NCBI RefSeq assembly: GCF_014287585.1
Contig: NZ_JACOOJ010000009.1
Location: forward strand, 94,096 to 158,095
Reading direction: 5' to 3'
Length of the DNA stretch: 64,000 bases
Origin: Parabacteroides hominis
Lineage (GTDB): Bacteria > Bacteroidota > Bacteroidia > Bacteroidales > Tannerellaceae
The notes under the pieces were generated by a model that made no database searches, was not told the DNA's origin, and saw nothing but the letters and a program-made list of their open reading frames with translations. The first letter of the stretch is position 1. The number at the start of each line of letters is the position of its first letter. A program made the translations under genes and the position numbers. Positions 43,582-51,944 of this stretch are shown here, piece after piece.

Positions 43582-43597
43582 ATTTTATTCTTAATTG

Positions 43598-43700
43598 TTT
43601 GTACATCTGAAAATAAGCACTATATTTGTAGCGTATAAAAGAAAATAAAGAGCCTAAGAGCCATTCTCGGTAGAAATACTGGGGATGGCTCTTTTTGTTT
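43598..43700 (+). promoter_or_regulatory. Promoter-attenuator element, copy A (before the portal gene)
   Basis: Promoter TTTG (43598-43601), 19 nt, TATATTTG (43621-43628). Then GAGCC-TAA-GAGCC (43650-43662), where the second GAGCC opens a 13-bp stem 43658-43670 with 43679-43691 (loop 8 nt, several G-U pairs), followed by TTTTTGTTTG. So a complete terminator lies within about 65 nt of the RNA start. The portal ATG is at 43711. Copies B and C have the same frame with other stem sequences. Confidence 0.85.
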
Positions 43701-43710
43701 GTACAAATAA

Positions 43711-45111
43711 ATGAAACATCCTTTATTAAATAAACTTGCGTTTTGGAAATCTAACTGGAATATCAGTTCGAAATCTTTTTCTATGGTAAGGAATGTGAAT
43801 GCTGTAGAAAAAGATCGAGTAGGGAACATTTGGTATATAAATGCTATATCAAAAGGATTACAACATCTTATTGGGGGTAAATCAGATGTCCTTGATATGC
43901 TTAATCTTGCTGATAAGAGAAAGGCTTTAATAGCCTGTACTCCATTTGCAAGTGTTATTGAAAGATGCGGATCTATGTTTTCCAATGGGCGATTTTATGT
44001 AACAGACAAAGAAGATAACGAGCATCTCGATAATGGGGATAATAAATATAGCAAAATAAGGGCTTTGCTTAAGCGGCCTAATCCAATCCAAAGCGGAAAA
44101 CAATTTAATAAGCAAGTTGAGATTACCCTTAAAACCTTTGGATTTTGTCCTATTTATACATTTAGGGCTTTGAGGTCTGAAATACCTGTCTCAATGTGGA
44201 TTATTCCACCCGAACTTTTTCACGCAGAAGTCGATGCGAATATTTGGAAAAAATCAAAATTGGAAGATGTTATAAAAAAGGCATGGATTGAATGGGGGAG
44301 TGAAAATATTTATATTGAAAGCGATGAATACTTTATAGTTTCGGATGCGAGCGCAAATATTAGTGTAACCGAACAAGAGTTGTCTTATAGACATATAACA
44401 GACTCTCTTTCCCGACCAGTTAATAATTGGATCTCCCAGATGATTGCGAGGGGGACATTGATTGTCGATGGTGGACCTAAAGGGGTATTGTGTAACGATG
44501 CTAATGGCGATATCTATGGCGATAACTCTCTTAATCCCGGAGAGATTGACAAACTTAACGAAAGTTTTAAGCATAAATACGGTGTTGTCGGCAAGTTATT
44601 CTCTATTCTTGTTACTACCGCAAATGTGAAATGGGTTCCAATTACCGGTAATTCAGAGGATTTGAAGTTGTACCAAGAGGATGAAGAATGCCGTAATGCT
44701 ATTTGCAATGCATTGGGGCTGAATCCTAATGTTTTGATATCTGATAGTACATATGATAACCAGAATGGGGCAAAAAGAGATGCGTATCAAGATTTGGTCA
44801 TTCCTGATTCGGAGAATTATTGTGAAGCCTTAACAAAGGCTATAGTGGGAGATGATGAGATAATTATAAGATTGGATTACACTCATATCTCAGTGCTTCA
44901 GGAAGACAAGAAGAGTGCAGCAAGTGCTTTATCTCTTGCTTCTAACGCAGTTCGTAATTTATACAATGATGGTATTATAACATTGTCCGAGTCCAGAAAG
45001 GAAGTGGCTAATTATATAGATATAGACCCTGACAATCCAGAAGGGGACTTTAAACAAGAATCTCAATTAATAGAAAACAATATAAAAGATGGCACACAAA
45101 CTGAAAACTAA
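43711..45111 (+). CDS. Phage portal protein
   Basis: The 466-aa protein forms the dodecameric gate for DNA at the capsid vertex. It has the HK97-like portal pattern: FASVIERCGSMFSNGRFYV near 71, KIRALLKRPNPIQSGKQF near 112, then SRPVNNWISQMIARG, the long helix region, and an acidic, Asn-rich C-terminus. Its place after TerL and before the protease fits. It overlaps the longest form of the protease frame by 23 bases. Confidence 0.88.
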   Translation: MKHPLLNKLAFWKSNWNISSKSFSMVRNVNAVEKDRVGNIWYINAISKGLQHLIGGKSDVLDMLNLADKRKALIACTPFASVIERCGSMFSNGRFYVTDKEDNEHLDNGDNKYSKIRALLKRPNPIQSGKQFNKQVEITLKTFGFCPIYTFRALRSEIPVSMWIIPPELFHAEVDANIWKKSKLEDVIKKAWIEWGSENIYIESDEYFIVSDASANISVTEQELSYRHITDSLSRPVNNWISQMIARGTLIVDGGPKGVLCNDANGDIYGDNSLNPGEIDKLNESFKHKYGVVGKLFSILVTTANVKWVPITGNSEDLKLYQEDEECRNAICNALGLNPNVLISDSTYDNQNGAKRDAYQDLVIPDSENYCEALTKAIVGDDEIIIRLDYTHISVLQEDKKSAASALSLASNAVRNLYNDGIITLSESRKEVANYIDIDPDNPEGDFKQESQLIENNIKDGTQTEN

Positions 45112-45130
45112 GAAAAGAGAATCAATTGGG

Positions 45131-45844
45131 ATGCAGTATAAAGCTATCTCTTTTGAGGCAAAAGAAATAACGATCAACTCCGAAAGTCGTAGGATATCTG
45201 GCTATGCCGCTATTTTTGGAAACAAGGATAAAGCGGGAGATATCTTAATAAAGGGATGTTTTTCTAAAAGCATACAAGAAAGAGGCCCTCAAAGTAATGC
45301 AAATGATAAGATCATCCATTTATGGATGCATAACATGAATGAACCAGTAGGAAAGATTGTCACACTCATTGAAGATGATAAAGGGTTATATTTTGAGGCA
45401 GACATTGATAAAATTGATTTGGGCGATAGAGAAATTGCCCAACTCGAATCTGGCACGATCAATCAATTCTCTATCGGCTATTCTTATGTTTGGGACAAGG
45501 TAGATTATGATTCGGAAAAAGATGCCTTTATCGTAAAAGAAGTCGTATTGTATGAAATATCTGCTGTTTCCATAGGTTGTAATGGAGAAACCCATTACAC
45601 CGGTCTGAAAACAGCCGAAGAGGTAGAAGATAAGGTTATTGAACTGCATAGCGAGATTGAAAATAGTTTGCAGGGATTATCCATGAAAAAGAAAACAGAA
45701 ATATTAGGCTTATTCTCAAAGTTTAAGGCACTTATGCTAATCAAGCCGGAGGAAGATATGAAAAATAAGCTTCGTTCACTTGTGCAAGATCAAGCCGCCG
45801 GAAACCCAAAGAAAAGCTTATTCCATAATGTGAAATTTAAATAA
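45131..45844 (+). CDS. Prohead protease, U35 (HK97) family
   Basis: The start chosen is ATG 45131 (MQYKAISFEAKEITI), the usual opening of the family; ATG 45089 in the same frame would overlap the portal gene. The 237-aa protein has the herpes/HK97-type serine protease pattern: RRISGYAAIFGNKDKAGDIL, HLWMHNMNEPVGKI with the catalytic His, then INQFSIGYS with the catalytic Ser near 116 of this start, and EVVLYEISAVSIGCN. It cleaves the delta part of the capsid protein during maturation. Confidence 0.92.
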   Translation: MQYKAISFEAKEITINSESRRISGYAAIFGNKDKAGDILIKGCFSKSIQERGPQSNANDKIIHLWMHNMNEPVGKIVTLIEDDKGLYFEADIDKIDLGDREIAQLESGTINQFSIGYSYVWDKVDYDSEKDAFIVKEVVLYEISAVSIGCNGETHYTGLKTAEEVEDKVIELHSEIENSLQGLSMKKKTEILGLFSKFKALMLIKPEEDMKNKLRSLVQDQAAGNPKKSLFHNVKFK

Positions 45845-45863
45845 CACTAAAAGAAGTAAGAAG

Positions 45864-47369
45864 ATGAGAAAGTATTTCAGAGAGCTGTTTCAGAACAGCA
45901 TGAGAGGAAGAAAAGAAAGATTTAAGCTTTCCTGTTCTTTGTTTGCAATCATGGCATTGTCGCTGATTGCAGTTTTTACGTTTTCTGCTAATCCTATGGC
46001 TGGAGGCGTGTTGTTATCAGGCCTTGGTTTGATGGCTTTTATCGATGAGTCAACGCTTGATGATGATCAGAAAAAGTTTTTCAAGGGGCTGGATGACAAA
46101 CTGGAGGAGTTGAACGTCAAGTTTTTGAAGGACGAGCTTGGTAAGCCGGAATATATCAAGCAACTTAACGATTTGATGAATGATTTCAAGCAATTGAATG
46201 AAAAGAGCATGTCGGATAAGATTGACAAGAAAGACTTCGAAAACTTTAAGAAAGAAGTATGCGAACAACTTGTAAGAATCAAAGGCGCGATGGATAAAAC
46301 CCCGTCCGGTGAATTTCGTTTGAAATCGATAGACGAGCAGATCCGGGACCAGGTGAAAGAATTTATAACAAAGGATCAGAGCGGAAGAGAAATCGTGGAT
46401 CTGAAGTCTGCTTGTAAATCTTCGCCTGGTTATAAAAAGCAGTTTAACCTTGTCGTAAAGGCGAATACGCCTATCACATCTACCGTAACGGGCGCATCTG
46501 GCGTAACTCTTAGTCCGGGAGTCGTGTTCGATTCTGGTATCTCAACGCCTCCTATGGCCGAAAGCGAAATCAGACAATTTGCCAATGTCGCCACTATCAA
46601 TGCCCGGACATTGGTATATACTGAGCTTAAGGATTCTACAGGGGATGCCGAGTGGGTTCCCGAAGGCGGTTTGAAGCCTTCAATGACGGCTACTATTCAA
46701 GAAGTGATTGTGAACGCTGGAAAGGTTGCGCTTACGGCTACTTTGACAGAAGAGACACTGACCGATCTACCGCAGCTTGTTGCGGAAGTCCAGTCTGAGA
46801 TCATACAGAAAATAGGCATTGCGGAAGAAGAAGGTATTCTTTATGGCAAAGGTTCAGATGGAGAGATTAAAGGTGTATTTACTGACATCCCTGAATATTC
46901 TTTGACAAGCGTGAAGGTTGATAAGCCTAATAATTTTGATGCTATTATTGCAGCTTACACACAAGTTGTTTCGGTATCAAAGATGAACTATGTCCCTAAT
47001 CTGGTTCGCGTTAATCCGATCGACCTCGCTAACATGAAGTTGACAAAGGATGCAAATGGACAGTACTTGTTCCCTCCTTTCACATTGCAAGACGGCACAT
47101 TGATTTCTGGTGTACAAATCCGTCCTTCAACGTCTATTACGGAGGGGGAATTCGTGTTGGGGGACTTCCGTTATCTAAATATCAGAGACTATGTCGGGAT
47201 GTCCATTACCTTCGGCTGGGTAAATGATGACTTTCAGAGGAATCAAGTAACGATGATTGGTGAAAAGCGGCTGATGGCTTATATTAAGTCAAACTACAAG
47301 ACGGCCTTTATCAAAGGAAGCTATGCGACAATTAAGGAAGCTATTGATTCTAATAAAGCAAGTGTATAA
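45864..47369 (+). CDS. HK97-fold major capsid protein with hydrophobic N-terminus
   Basis: The 501-aa protein has a coiled-coil delta (scaffold) domain at about 60-190 and the HK97 capsid domain from about 200 on (TGASGVTLSPGVV, EWVPEGGLKPSM, LTATLTEETLTDLP, ILYGKGSDGEIKGVF, FVLGDFRYLNIRDYVG). Unusual are residues 22-41 and 44-60, two strongly hydrophobic stretches before the delta domain that look like membrane helices. They would be removed with the delta part by the protease. The capsid gene follows the protease directly. Confidence 0.92.
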   Translation: MRKYFRELFQNSMRGRKERFKLSCSLFAIMALSLIAVFTFSANPMAGGVLLSGLGLMAFIDESTLDDDQKKFFKGLDDKLEELNVKFLKDELGKPEYIKQLNDLMNDFKQLNEKSMSDKIDKKDFENFKKEVCEQLVRIKGAMDKTPSGEFRLKSIDEQIRDQVKEFITKDQSGREIVDLKSACKSSPGYKKQFNLVVKANTPITSTVTGASGVTLSPGVVFDSGISTPPMAESEIRQFANVATINARTLVYTELKDSTGDAEWVPEGGLKPSMTATIQEVIVNAGKVALTATLTEETLTDLPQLVAEVQSEIIQKIGIAEEEGILYGKGSDGEIKGVFTDIPEYSLTSVKVDKPNNFDAIIAAYTQVVSVSKMNYVPNLVRVNPIDLANMKLTKDANGQYLFPPFTLQDGTLISGVQIRPSTSITEGEFVLGDFRYLNIRDYVGMSITFGWVNDDFQRNQVTMIGEKRLMAYIKSNYKTAFIKGSYATIKEAIDSNKASV

Positions 47370-47381
47370 ATATTTTGAGAT

Positions 47382-47621
47382 ATGAAAAGAAGCAGGCAAA
47401 ACAAAAATGAGGGAAGGGGCTACAAGTTTGACCCTTCCGAAGTGTATGAGGTTACTTACACAAAGGCCAATCATCATAATGTAGGTGACAAGGACCTTGT
47501 GTCTCTTCCGTTAGCCATTATGTTTATCAATGATGGCAAAATTGTTTCCACTCCCGAAATAGATTCAGCAATCGAGAAATACGGGATGGGTGATTTGATC
47601 AAGTCAAACCGTAAGAAGTAA
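47382..47621 (+). CDS. Small head-region protein, unknown
   Basis: The 79-aa protein is basic at the start (KRSRQNKNEGRG) with a small beta-rich domain (YKFDPSEVYEVTYTK). It lies between capsid and connector genes. It may be a capsid decoration or a head-completion protein; the sequence does not say. Confidence 0.55.
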   Translation: MKRSRQNKNEGRGYKFDPSEVYEVTYTKANHHNVGDKDLVSLPLAIMFINDGKIVSTPEIDSAIEKYGMGDLIKSNRKK

Positions 47622-47626
47622 ATGCC

Positions 47627-48142
47627 ATGTTATTAGATAACTCGTTTTTCACAGGCGAACTCCATATAGAAGGAGTAATTTCGTATACTGGCGTGCCATC
47701 AAAAACTAATGAGGCTGCCAATTATGAACTCAAATCCTTGATATCTCAGTACGAACTTGATTTTTATCGTAAAATATTGGGTTATGATAATGCCAAGAAG
47801 TTTGTTGAGTATATCGAAAGCGGGGAAGGCGAGGAAAAATGGGATAATCTAAAAAACATGTTGGTCGAACAGGTAGGTGATCGGAAGGTATCTCCGATTG
47901 CCTACTATGTATTCTTCTTCTATCTGAGAAAGAATCAAACACAGGCAACGCCTATCGGTAATGTCGAGGAAAGCTCTTCCAATAAAGTTTCGCCGTGTAA
48001 TATCAAAATGATAAACGCATGGAATCAGATGGCTTATATGAATAGGTATATATCTGATTATCTATATGATCACAGAGATGATTATAGCGGATATTTTTTT
48101 GATGAGCATTTGCTGGAATTTATGAATAAAATGGGAATATGA
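47627..48142 (+). CDS. Head-tail connector-like protein (DUF6712-type)
   Basis: The 171-aa helical protein (SQYELDFYRKILGYDNAKKF, SPIAYYVFFFYLRKNQ, NAWNQMAYMNRYISDYL) matches the small Bacteroidetes head-tail adaptor proteins in size and place. It overlaps the next gene by 4 bases. Confidence 0.65.
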   Translation: MLLDNSFFTGELHIEGVISYTGVPSKTNEAANYELKSLISQYELDFYRKILGYDNAKKFVEYIESGEGEEKWDNLKNMLVEQVGDRKVSPIAYYVFFFYLRKNQTQATPIGNVEESSSNKVSPCNIKMINAWNQMAYMNRYISDYLYDHRDDYSGYFFDEHLLEFMNKMGI

Positions 48143-48657
48143 TTAATATCGTAGATATATTCAAGGATATTAGCCGTAATACTTCTGTAAGTGTTGGGAT
48201 GGAAATAAATTTCCTATTTGGGGAATGGGCACAAATAGCAAGGGAAATGGAGATATTAAGCAAATCCCCTATTACAGAATCGGGCAAATGGCCACTTCTT
48301 GCTCTTTTTACCCCATTTGAAGAAGATAAGGGCGATTCCGATCTATATTGTAAAGCGAATATTGACCTAATGATAGCAACTCGCACGTTATCTGATTATA
48401 CCAACAATCAGAGGCTTGCTATCTCTTATAAAGAAATTCTACATCCGGTTTACGAACATTTTATTTCAGAATTAGCCAAAGACAAAAGATTTGATTTTGG
48501 CTCTAAAAATGTCATACCACACCGGTATGTGGATAATATGAGGTATGGAAGCCGAGGGGTTTATGGTTCTGACGGGAAGAAACCTTTTGCCGATTTGTTT
48601 GACGGGATAGATATATTGGATTTGGAGATAAAAGTAAAGAAACCTAATTGTAGATAA
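48139..48657 (+). CDS. Neck or head-closure protein
   Basis: The 172-aa protein is the second in the connector block, starting in the stop of the gene before. It shows no clear motif. From its place, size and mixed alpha/beta sequence it is a candidate head-closure or tail-terminator protein. Confidence 0.5.
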   Translation: MINIVDIFKDISRNTSVSVGMEINFLFGEWAQIAREMEILSKSPITESGKWPLLALFTPFEEDKGDSDLYCKANIDLMIATRTLSDYTNNQRLAISYKEILHPVYEHFISELAKDKRFDFGSKNVIPHRYVDNMRYGSRGVYGSDGKKPFADLFDGIDILDLEIKVKKPNCR

Positions 48658-48660
48658 GGA

Positions 48661-49494
48661 ATGAAAAAATATAGAGATTGCGGAAGCGAAACATTTAATA
48701 CCGGATCGAGCAAATGCCCGTTCGTGCCGGATTATGTGAAGGTTATCGTATTGACTCCTGAAGATATGGTGATCAATGACGATGAATTTGAAACGAGAAT
48801 AGAGGAAATGATCCATGCGGACAGACCTGGCCGCATTTACCCCATAGGCCAAGTAGCCGAATATGCTCCGAGCGGCGGGGAGGCGCAAACTTCACAACAG
48901 GGGTATGGGCCCTCCCAGATCACCTCCTATTCCGAGCTTATAGAGGTTTGGACAATGGAAAATTTTGACGAAGGTCTGCTTGCCAACCTGATGAAGTTGA
49001 AAAACCAGCGGATGCGTGCCTTGTTTATCGACAAGAATAATGTCGTATATGGCCAGTCAGATACGGATGCCACCATAAAAGGATATTTGATTTCTTCTAT
49101 CTATCCTTCCTCCGTACAGAGATATAAAACAAGCGGAGACAATGCTTCTATGGCTGTCAGCTTGGTTTATGATGATGTCGAAAAGGCTTGGCTTGAAACA
49201 AAATCTTTGCAGGCGGATGTAGACTTGGTTGAAAAAGCCAAAGGTCTTGTATGGGTGGATGTTGAAAAGACGGAATCCAGCGGAACATCCTACAGAGTGG
49301 TAGAGCATTATGGGAAGTATAACTTGACAACCGTGTATGGCTCGTTGTTGGCCAAATCCGATGTGTGGAACAATGCTTCTGCGGTGGAATACGTGAATGG
49401 TGTTTTGAATATTACATCTACCGGAACACCATCCCTGAAATCTCCATCTGCTTTGTTTGAGGCAGGCGTAAAGGGCATTGAGCAATGGACGTGA
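48661..49494 (+). CDS. Candidate tail tube protein
   Basis: The 277-aa protein is beta-rich with Gly/Ser turns, and its end carries an Ig-like addition (NGVLNITSTGTPSLKSPSALFEAG). It is followed by a small gene and lies between neck genes and the tape-measure block, where the tube protein is expected. No motif proves it. Confidence 0.55.
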   Translation: MKKYRDCGSETFNTGSSKCPFVPDYVKVIVLTPEDMVINDDEFETRIEEMIHADRPGRIYPIGQVAEYAPSGGEAQTSQQGYGPSQITSYSELIEVWTMENFDEGLLANLMKLKNQRMRALFIDKNNVVYGQSDTDATIKGYLISSIYPSSVQRYKTSGDNASMAVSLVYDDVEKAWLETKSLQADVDLVEKAKGLVWVDVEKTESSGTSYRVVEHYGKYNLTTVYGSLLAKSDVWNNASAVEYVNGVLNITSTGTPSLKSPSALFEAGVKGIEQWT

Positions 49495-49496
49495 TT

Positions 49497-49670
49497 ATGA
49501 ACGGGGTCTCTTTTAATCGAGATGTATGTGCTAAAATGACAAGAAGGCAATTTTTGGAAGCCCACGAAAATGCTTACTTTTTAGACCATAATATTGAGGA
49601 TAGAAGAAAGATCCTAACAGATGTTTATAGTATCATAAAAGGTAAATCTGTTACAAACGAGGGGCTTTAA
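49497..49670 (+). CDS. Small tail-region protein
   Basis: ATG 49497 is 2 bases after the stop before it; an ATG at 49485 in the same frame overlaps. The 57-aa protein contains KMTRRQFLEAHENAYFLDHN. Place and size suggest a tail assembly part. The stop codon is in the loop of a terminator hairpin. Confidence 0.5.
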   Translation: MNGVSFNRDVCAKMTRRQFLEAHENAYFLDHNIEDRRKILTDVYSIIKGKSVTNEGL

Positions 49671-49684
49671 CGAGCCCCTTTTGT
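49660..49684 (+). terminator. Terminator overlapping a stop codon
   Basis: AGGGGCT (49660-49666) pairs with AGCCCCT (49673-49679), then TTTTG. The TAA stop is in the loop. Confidence 0.75.
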
Positions 49685-49690
49685 TTTATT

Positions 49691-50239
49691 ATGGGAACAA
49701 TAGCGGGAGTTTCAAATGCCGTAAGGATGTTAAAGGATAATTTCATGCCAGAGGTTACAAATAGCCTTCGTGAAAGCGAGGATCTGATTCATGATTTGAT
49801 TACCGACCAGCTAATGGCCGGGCTTGATGAAAACAGGAAGCAGATAAGGCCTACGTATCTTCAGGATCCTTACTTTCGGGAAATAACGAAGACGGCTAAA
49901 GCGGCAAGGAATAAGGCGGTATGGTGGAGGGACATGAAGGAGCGTGTCACGCCTCCTGAAACATCGCATATCCTGAAGTTCCCCCCTCGTAACAGGAATA
50001 CCCCTAACCTCATAATAACAGGTGAATACCATAGAAGCATCACTCCTGTTGTCGTTGATGGAAGAGATGGTGGAAAGATCATAACCCGCTCAATCGGTTT
50101 CTATGCCGGCGATGATGCGCTTGAAGAAAAGTATGGCCCGGAACATTTGGGGCTCACGCCAAAGGCAAAAAAGTATTTGTTGGATAATCGCATAATGCCG
50201 GCTATCGAAAACCTGCTAAAAAAATATGGATTCGAATGA
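49691..50239 (+). CDS. Tail-region protein, unknown
   Basis: The 182-aa protein has a helical start (AVRMLKDNFMPEVTNSLRES) and a beta part (NLIITGEYHRSITPVVVD). It could be a tail completion or minor tail protein of the HK97-gp10 type (the start and the ITGEYHRSI block recall it). It overlaps the next gene by 4 bases. Confidence 0.55.
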   Translation: MGTIAGVSNAVRMLKDNFMPEVTNSLRESEDLIHDLITDQLMAGLDENRKQIRPTYLQDPYFREITKTAKAARNKAVWWRDMKERVTPPETSHILKFPPRNRNTPNLIITGEYHRSITPVVVDGRDGGKIITRSIGFYAGDDALEEKYGPEHLGLTPKAKKYLLDNRIMPAIENLLKKYGFE

Positions 50240-50442
50240 ATGCGAAAGCACCTTGCAACTGTTCGTCTCAAAACAAGGCTATGGCCAATAGGGATAATAT
50301 GAGGAGATTGGCGAGTAAAGCCGCCAGAATGGAGCAGCGTATCTATGTTATTATTCGCAAGCATGACGATACGTACACTTTCGAACCAATTGATGCAATT
50401 GGAACTAAAGGAGATATAATAGAGTATGTACATTATTTATAG
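50236..50442 (+). CDS. Small basic tail-region protein
   Basis: The 68-aa protein is basic in the first half (NRDNMRRLASKAARMEQRIY) with a Cys pair near its start (APCNCSS). No family is recognised. It ends just before promoter-attenuator copy B. Confidence 0.5.
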   Translation: MNAKAPCNCSSQNKAMANRDNMRRLASKAARMEQRIYVIIRKHDDTYTFEPIDAIGTKGDIIEYVHYL

Positions 50443-50448
50443 TGTAAT

Positions 50449-50556
50449 TTTGTTAGTTAATATGATTTTTCTATATTTGTAAAACATAGAAAAAGACATA
50501 GAGCCTAAGAGCCATACCCGGCAAGAGTCATATCCTGCGGGGTATGGCTCTTTTTG
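50449..50556 (+). promoter_or_regulatory. Promoter-attenuator element, copy B (before the KilA-N gene)
   Basis: Promoter TTTG (50449-50452), 19 nt, TATATTTG (50472-50479). Then GAGCC-TAA-GAGCC (50501-50513). The stem is 11 bp perfect, 50509-50519 with 50540-50550, extended by three pairs past one mismatch, loop 12 nt, then TTTTTGTTTA. Confidence 0.87.
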
Positions 50557-50577
50557 TTTAATTTTTAATGAAAAGAG

Positions 50578-51273
50578 ATGAAGACAAATCAGGAGATGGT
50601 ACGCTACATTGATAATTTTTCAGTGATTCAACGAACAAGTGATGGGTATTTTGACGCCAATGGGCTTTTAAATCAATGGAACTCTGTTGAAGGAAACCCT
50701 GAAAGAAGTATGAAGAGATTTTTGGATAGCCCAAAGACAAATGAATTTATTGAGGCATTGATCAACGATGAAAGCCAAAGGTCAAAAATGCAGTTTCCAG
50801 ATATTCAGGCTGTTAAATCTATAAAATCGAGAACTCTTAAAGACGGTTCTAAAACTATTGGACAGGTATGGATGCATCCCCTCCTTTTTATCAAGTTTGC
50901 CATGTGGATCAATCCAACATTTGAGGTGAAAGTACTACGTTTCGTTTATGACGAGATGATCCGATACCGTAATGACGCAGGAGATGCCTATAAAGAGCTT
51001 TCATCCGCAGTTATGAAAATCGTTCCGAGTCACTTCATGCCTAAAGCGATGCAAAAAATTGGCGAGGCATTGAACTGGATCATTTTCAATTCCCATGAAA
51101 AGATGTTACGGAACAAGCACGGAGACGAAGGAAAGCTACGTGAATTATGGCAATTAGAAAAGAAGATTGCCGGCTTGATAGAGGAAGGATTTATATCAAC
51201 CTACGAACAGTTAATATCATATCTAAGAAAGCTGTATCGTAAAAATTGGGAACCAAAAGTTCTAACGGTATAA
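50578..51273 (+). CDS. KilA-N domain protein in the tail module
   Basis: The 231-aa protein has a KilA-N domain in the first 130 residues: RTSDGYFDANGLLNQWNSVEG, then a helical part, and TIGQVWMHPLLFIKFAMWINPTFEVKVLRFVYDEM, the family's DNA-binding block. The rest is helical (LRELWQLEKKIAGLIEEGF). It is the second KilA-N protein of this prophage, here among structural genes and right after promoter-attenuator copy B, an odd place for a regulator. It may control late genes. Confidence 0.82.
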   Translation: MKTNQEMVRYIDNFSVIQRTSDGYFDANGLLNQWNSVEGNPERSMKRFLDSPKTNEFIEALINDESQRSKMQFPDIQAVKSIKSRTLKDGSKTIGQVWMHPLLFIKFAMWINPTFEVKVLRFVYDEMIRYRNDAGDAYKELSSAVMKIVPSHFMPKAMQKIGEALNWIIFNSHEKMLRNKHGDEGKLRELWQLEKKIAGLIEEGFISTYEQLISYLRKLYRKNWEPKVLTV

Positions 51274-51359
51274 AGCATTTTTTGATAAGTCTTCATATAG
51301 ATCATGCTGGTCTGTGAAGATAGGCATGAATTTTTTTAGTAAAACATAAATTTAAAAAT

Positions 51360-51944
51360 ATGACAAAATTATACACAAAATGCGACGAGATACCCCTCTG
51401 TAAGTTTATAGAGGTTTACAATGGGAATTTGGAGGCTTTGGTGATTTCAGGAAAGGCTTCGGATAAAGAGTTGCGTTTGGTGTTCAGCCGGATCATGGAT
51501 GAATACAGCCAGATTATAGGTAATAAAAATCTACAATTCGCGGTGTCCAAACGTTCTTTGATCATAAATTATTATACTAAAATAGCCGTTATATCAGCTA
51601 TATTCAATTTTATAAAACAGGGTGAAATAGGTAAGATATCCGATTTGCTCGCCATTATTGACATAAAAGATGCAAGTATTCAAACCGTTGCTGATGCGGA
51701 GAAATTGATAAATAAGATTGAGTCTTCATTGGCTTATATCAGGCTTAGATTAAAAATGGCTCAAGAACAACTTGATAACCCCAATCAAGTCAATAGAAGA
51801 GTCGATTTTACCAAAGAACGAATGATTTTATCCGCTCATTTTAAAATGCGCATAGATGATAAAACATATACAGCAGCAGAATATGCAAACCTTGTTAGAT
51901 TGATGTTAAACGAAATAGAGGAGGTTAAAAAATATGGCAAATGA
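51360..51944 (+). CDS. Candidate tail assembly chaperone
   Basis: The 194-aa helical protein precedes the tape-measure gene and overlaps it by 11 bases, the usual place of the tail chaperone. No slippery site for a frameshift is evident. The 86-bp gap before it contains a TCTTCA/TGAAGA hairpin. Confidence 0.5.
   Translation: MTKLYTKCDEIPLCKFIEVYNGNLEALVISGKASDKELRLVFSRIMDEYSQIIGNKNLQFAVSKRSLIINYYTKIAVISAIFNFIKQGEIGKISDLLAIIDIKDASIQTVADAEKLINKIESSLAYIRLRLKMAQEQLDNPNQVNRRVDFTKERMILSAHFKMRIDDKTYTAAEYANLVRLMLNEIEEVKKYGK

Noticed and set aside
49485..51944. Programmed frameshift in the tail assembly chaperone genes
   Set aside because: I looked for a slippery heptamer before overlapping frames near the tape-measure gene and found none convincing.
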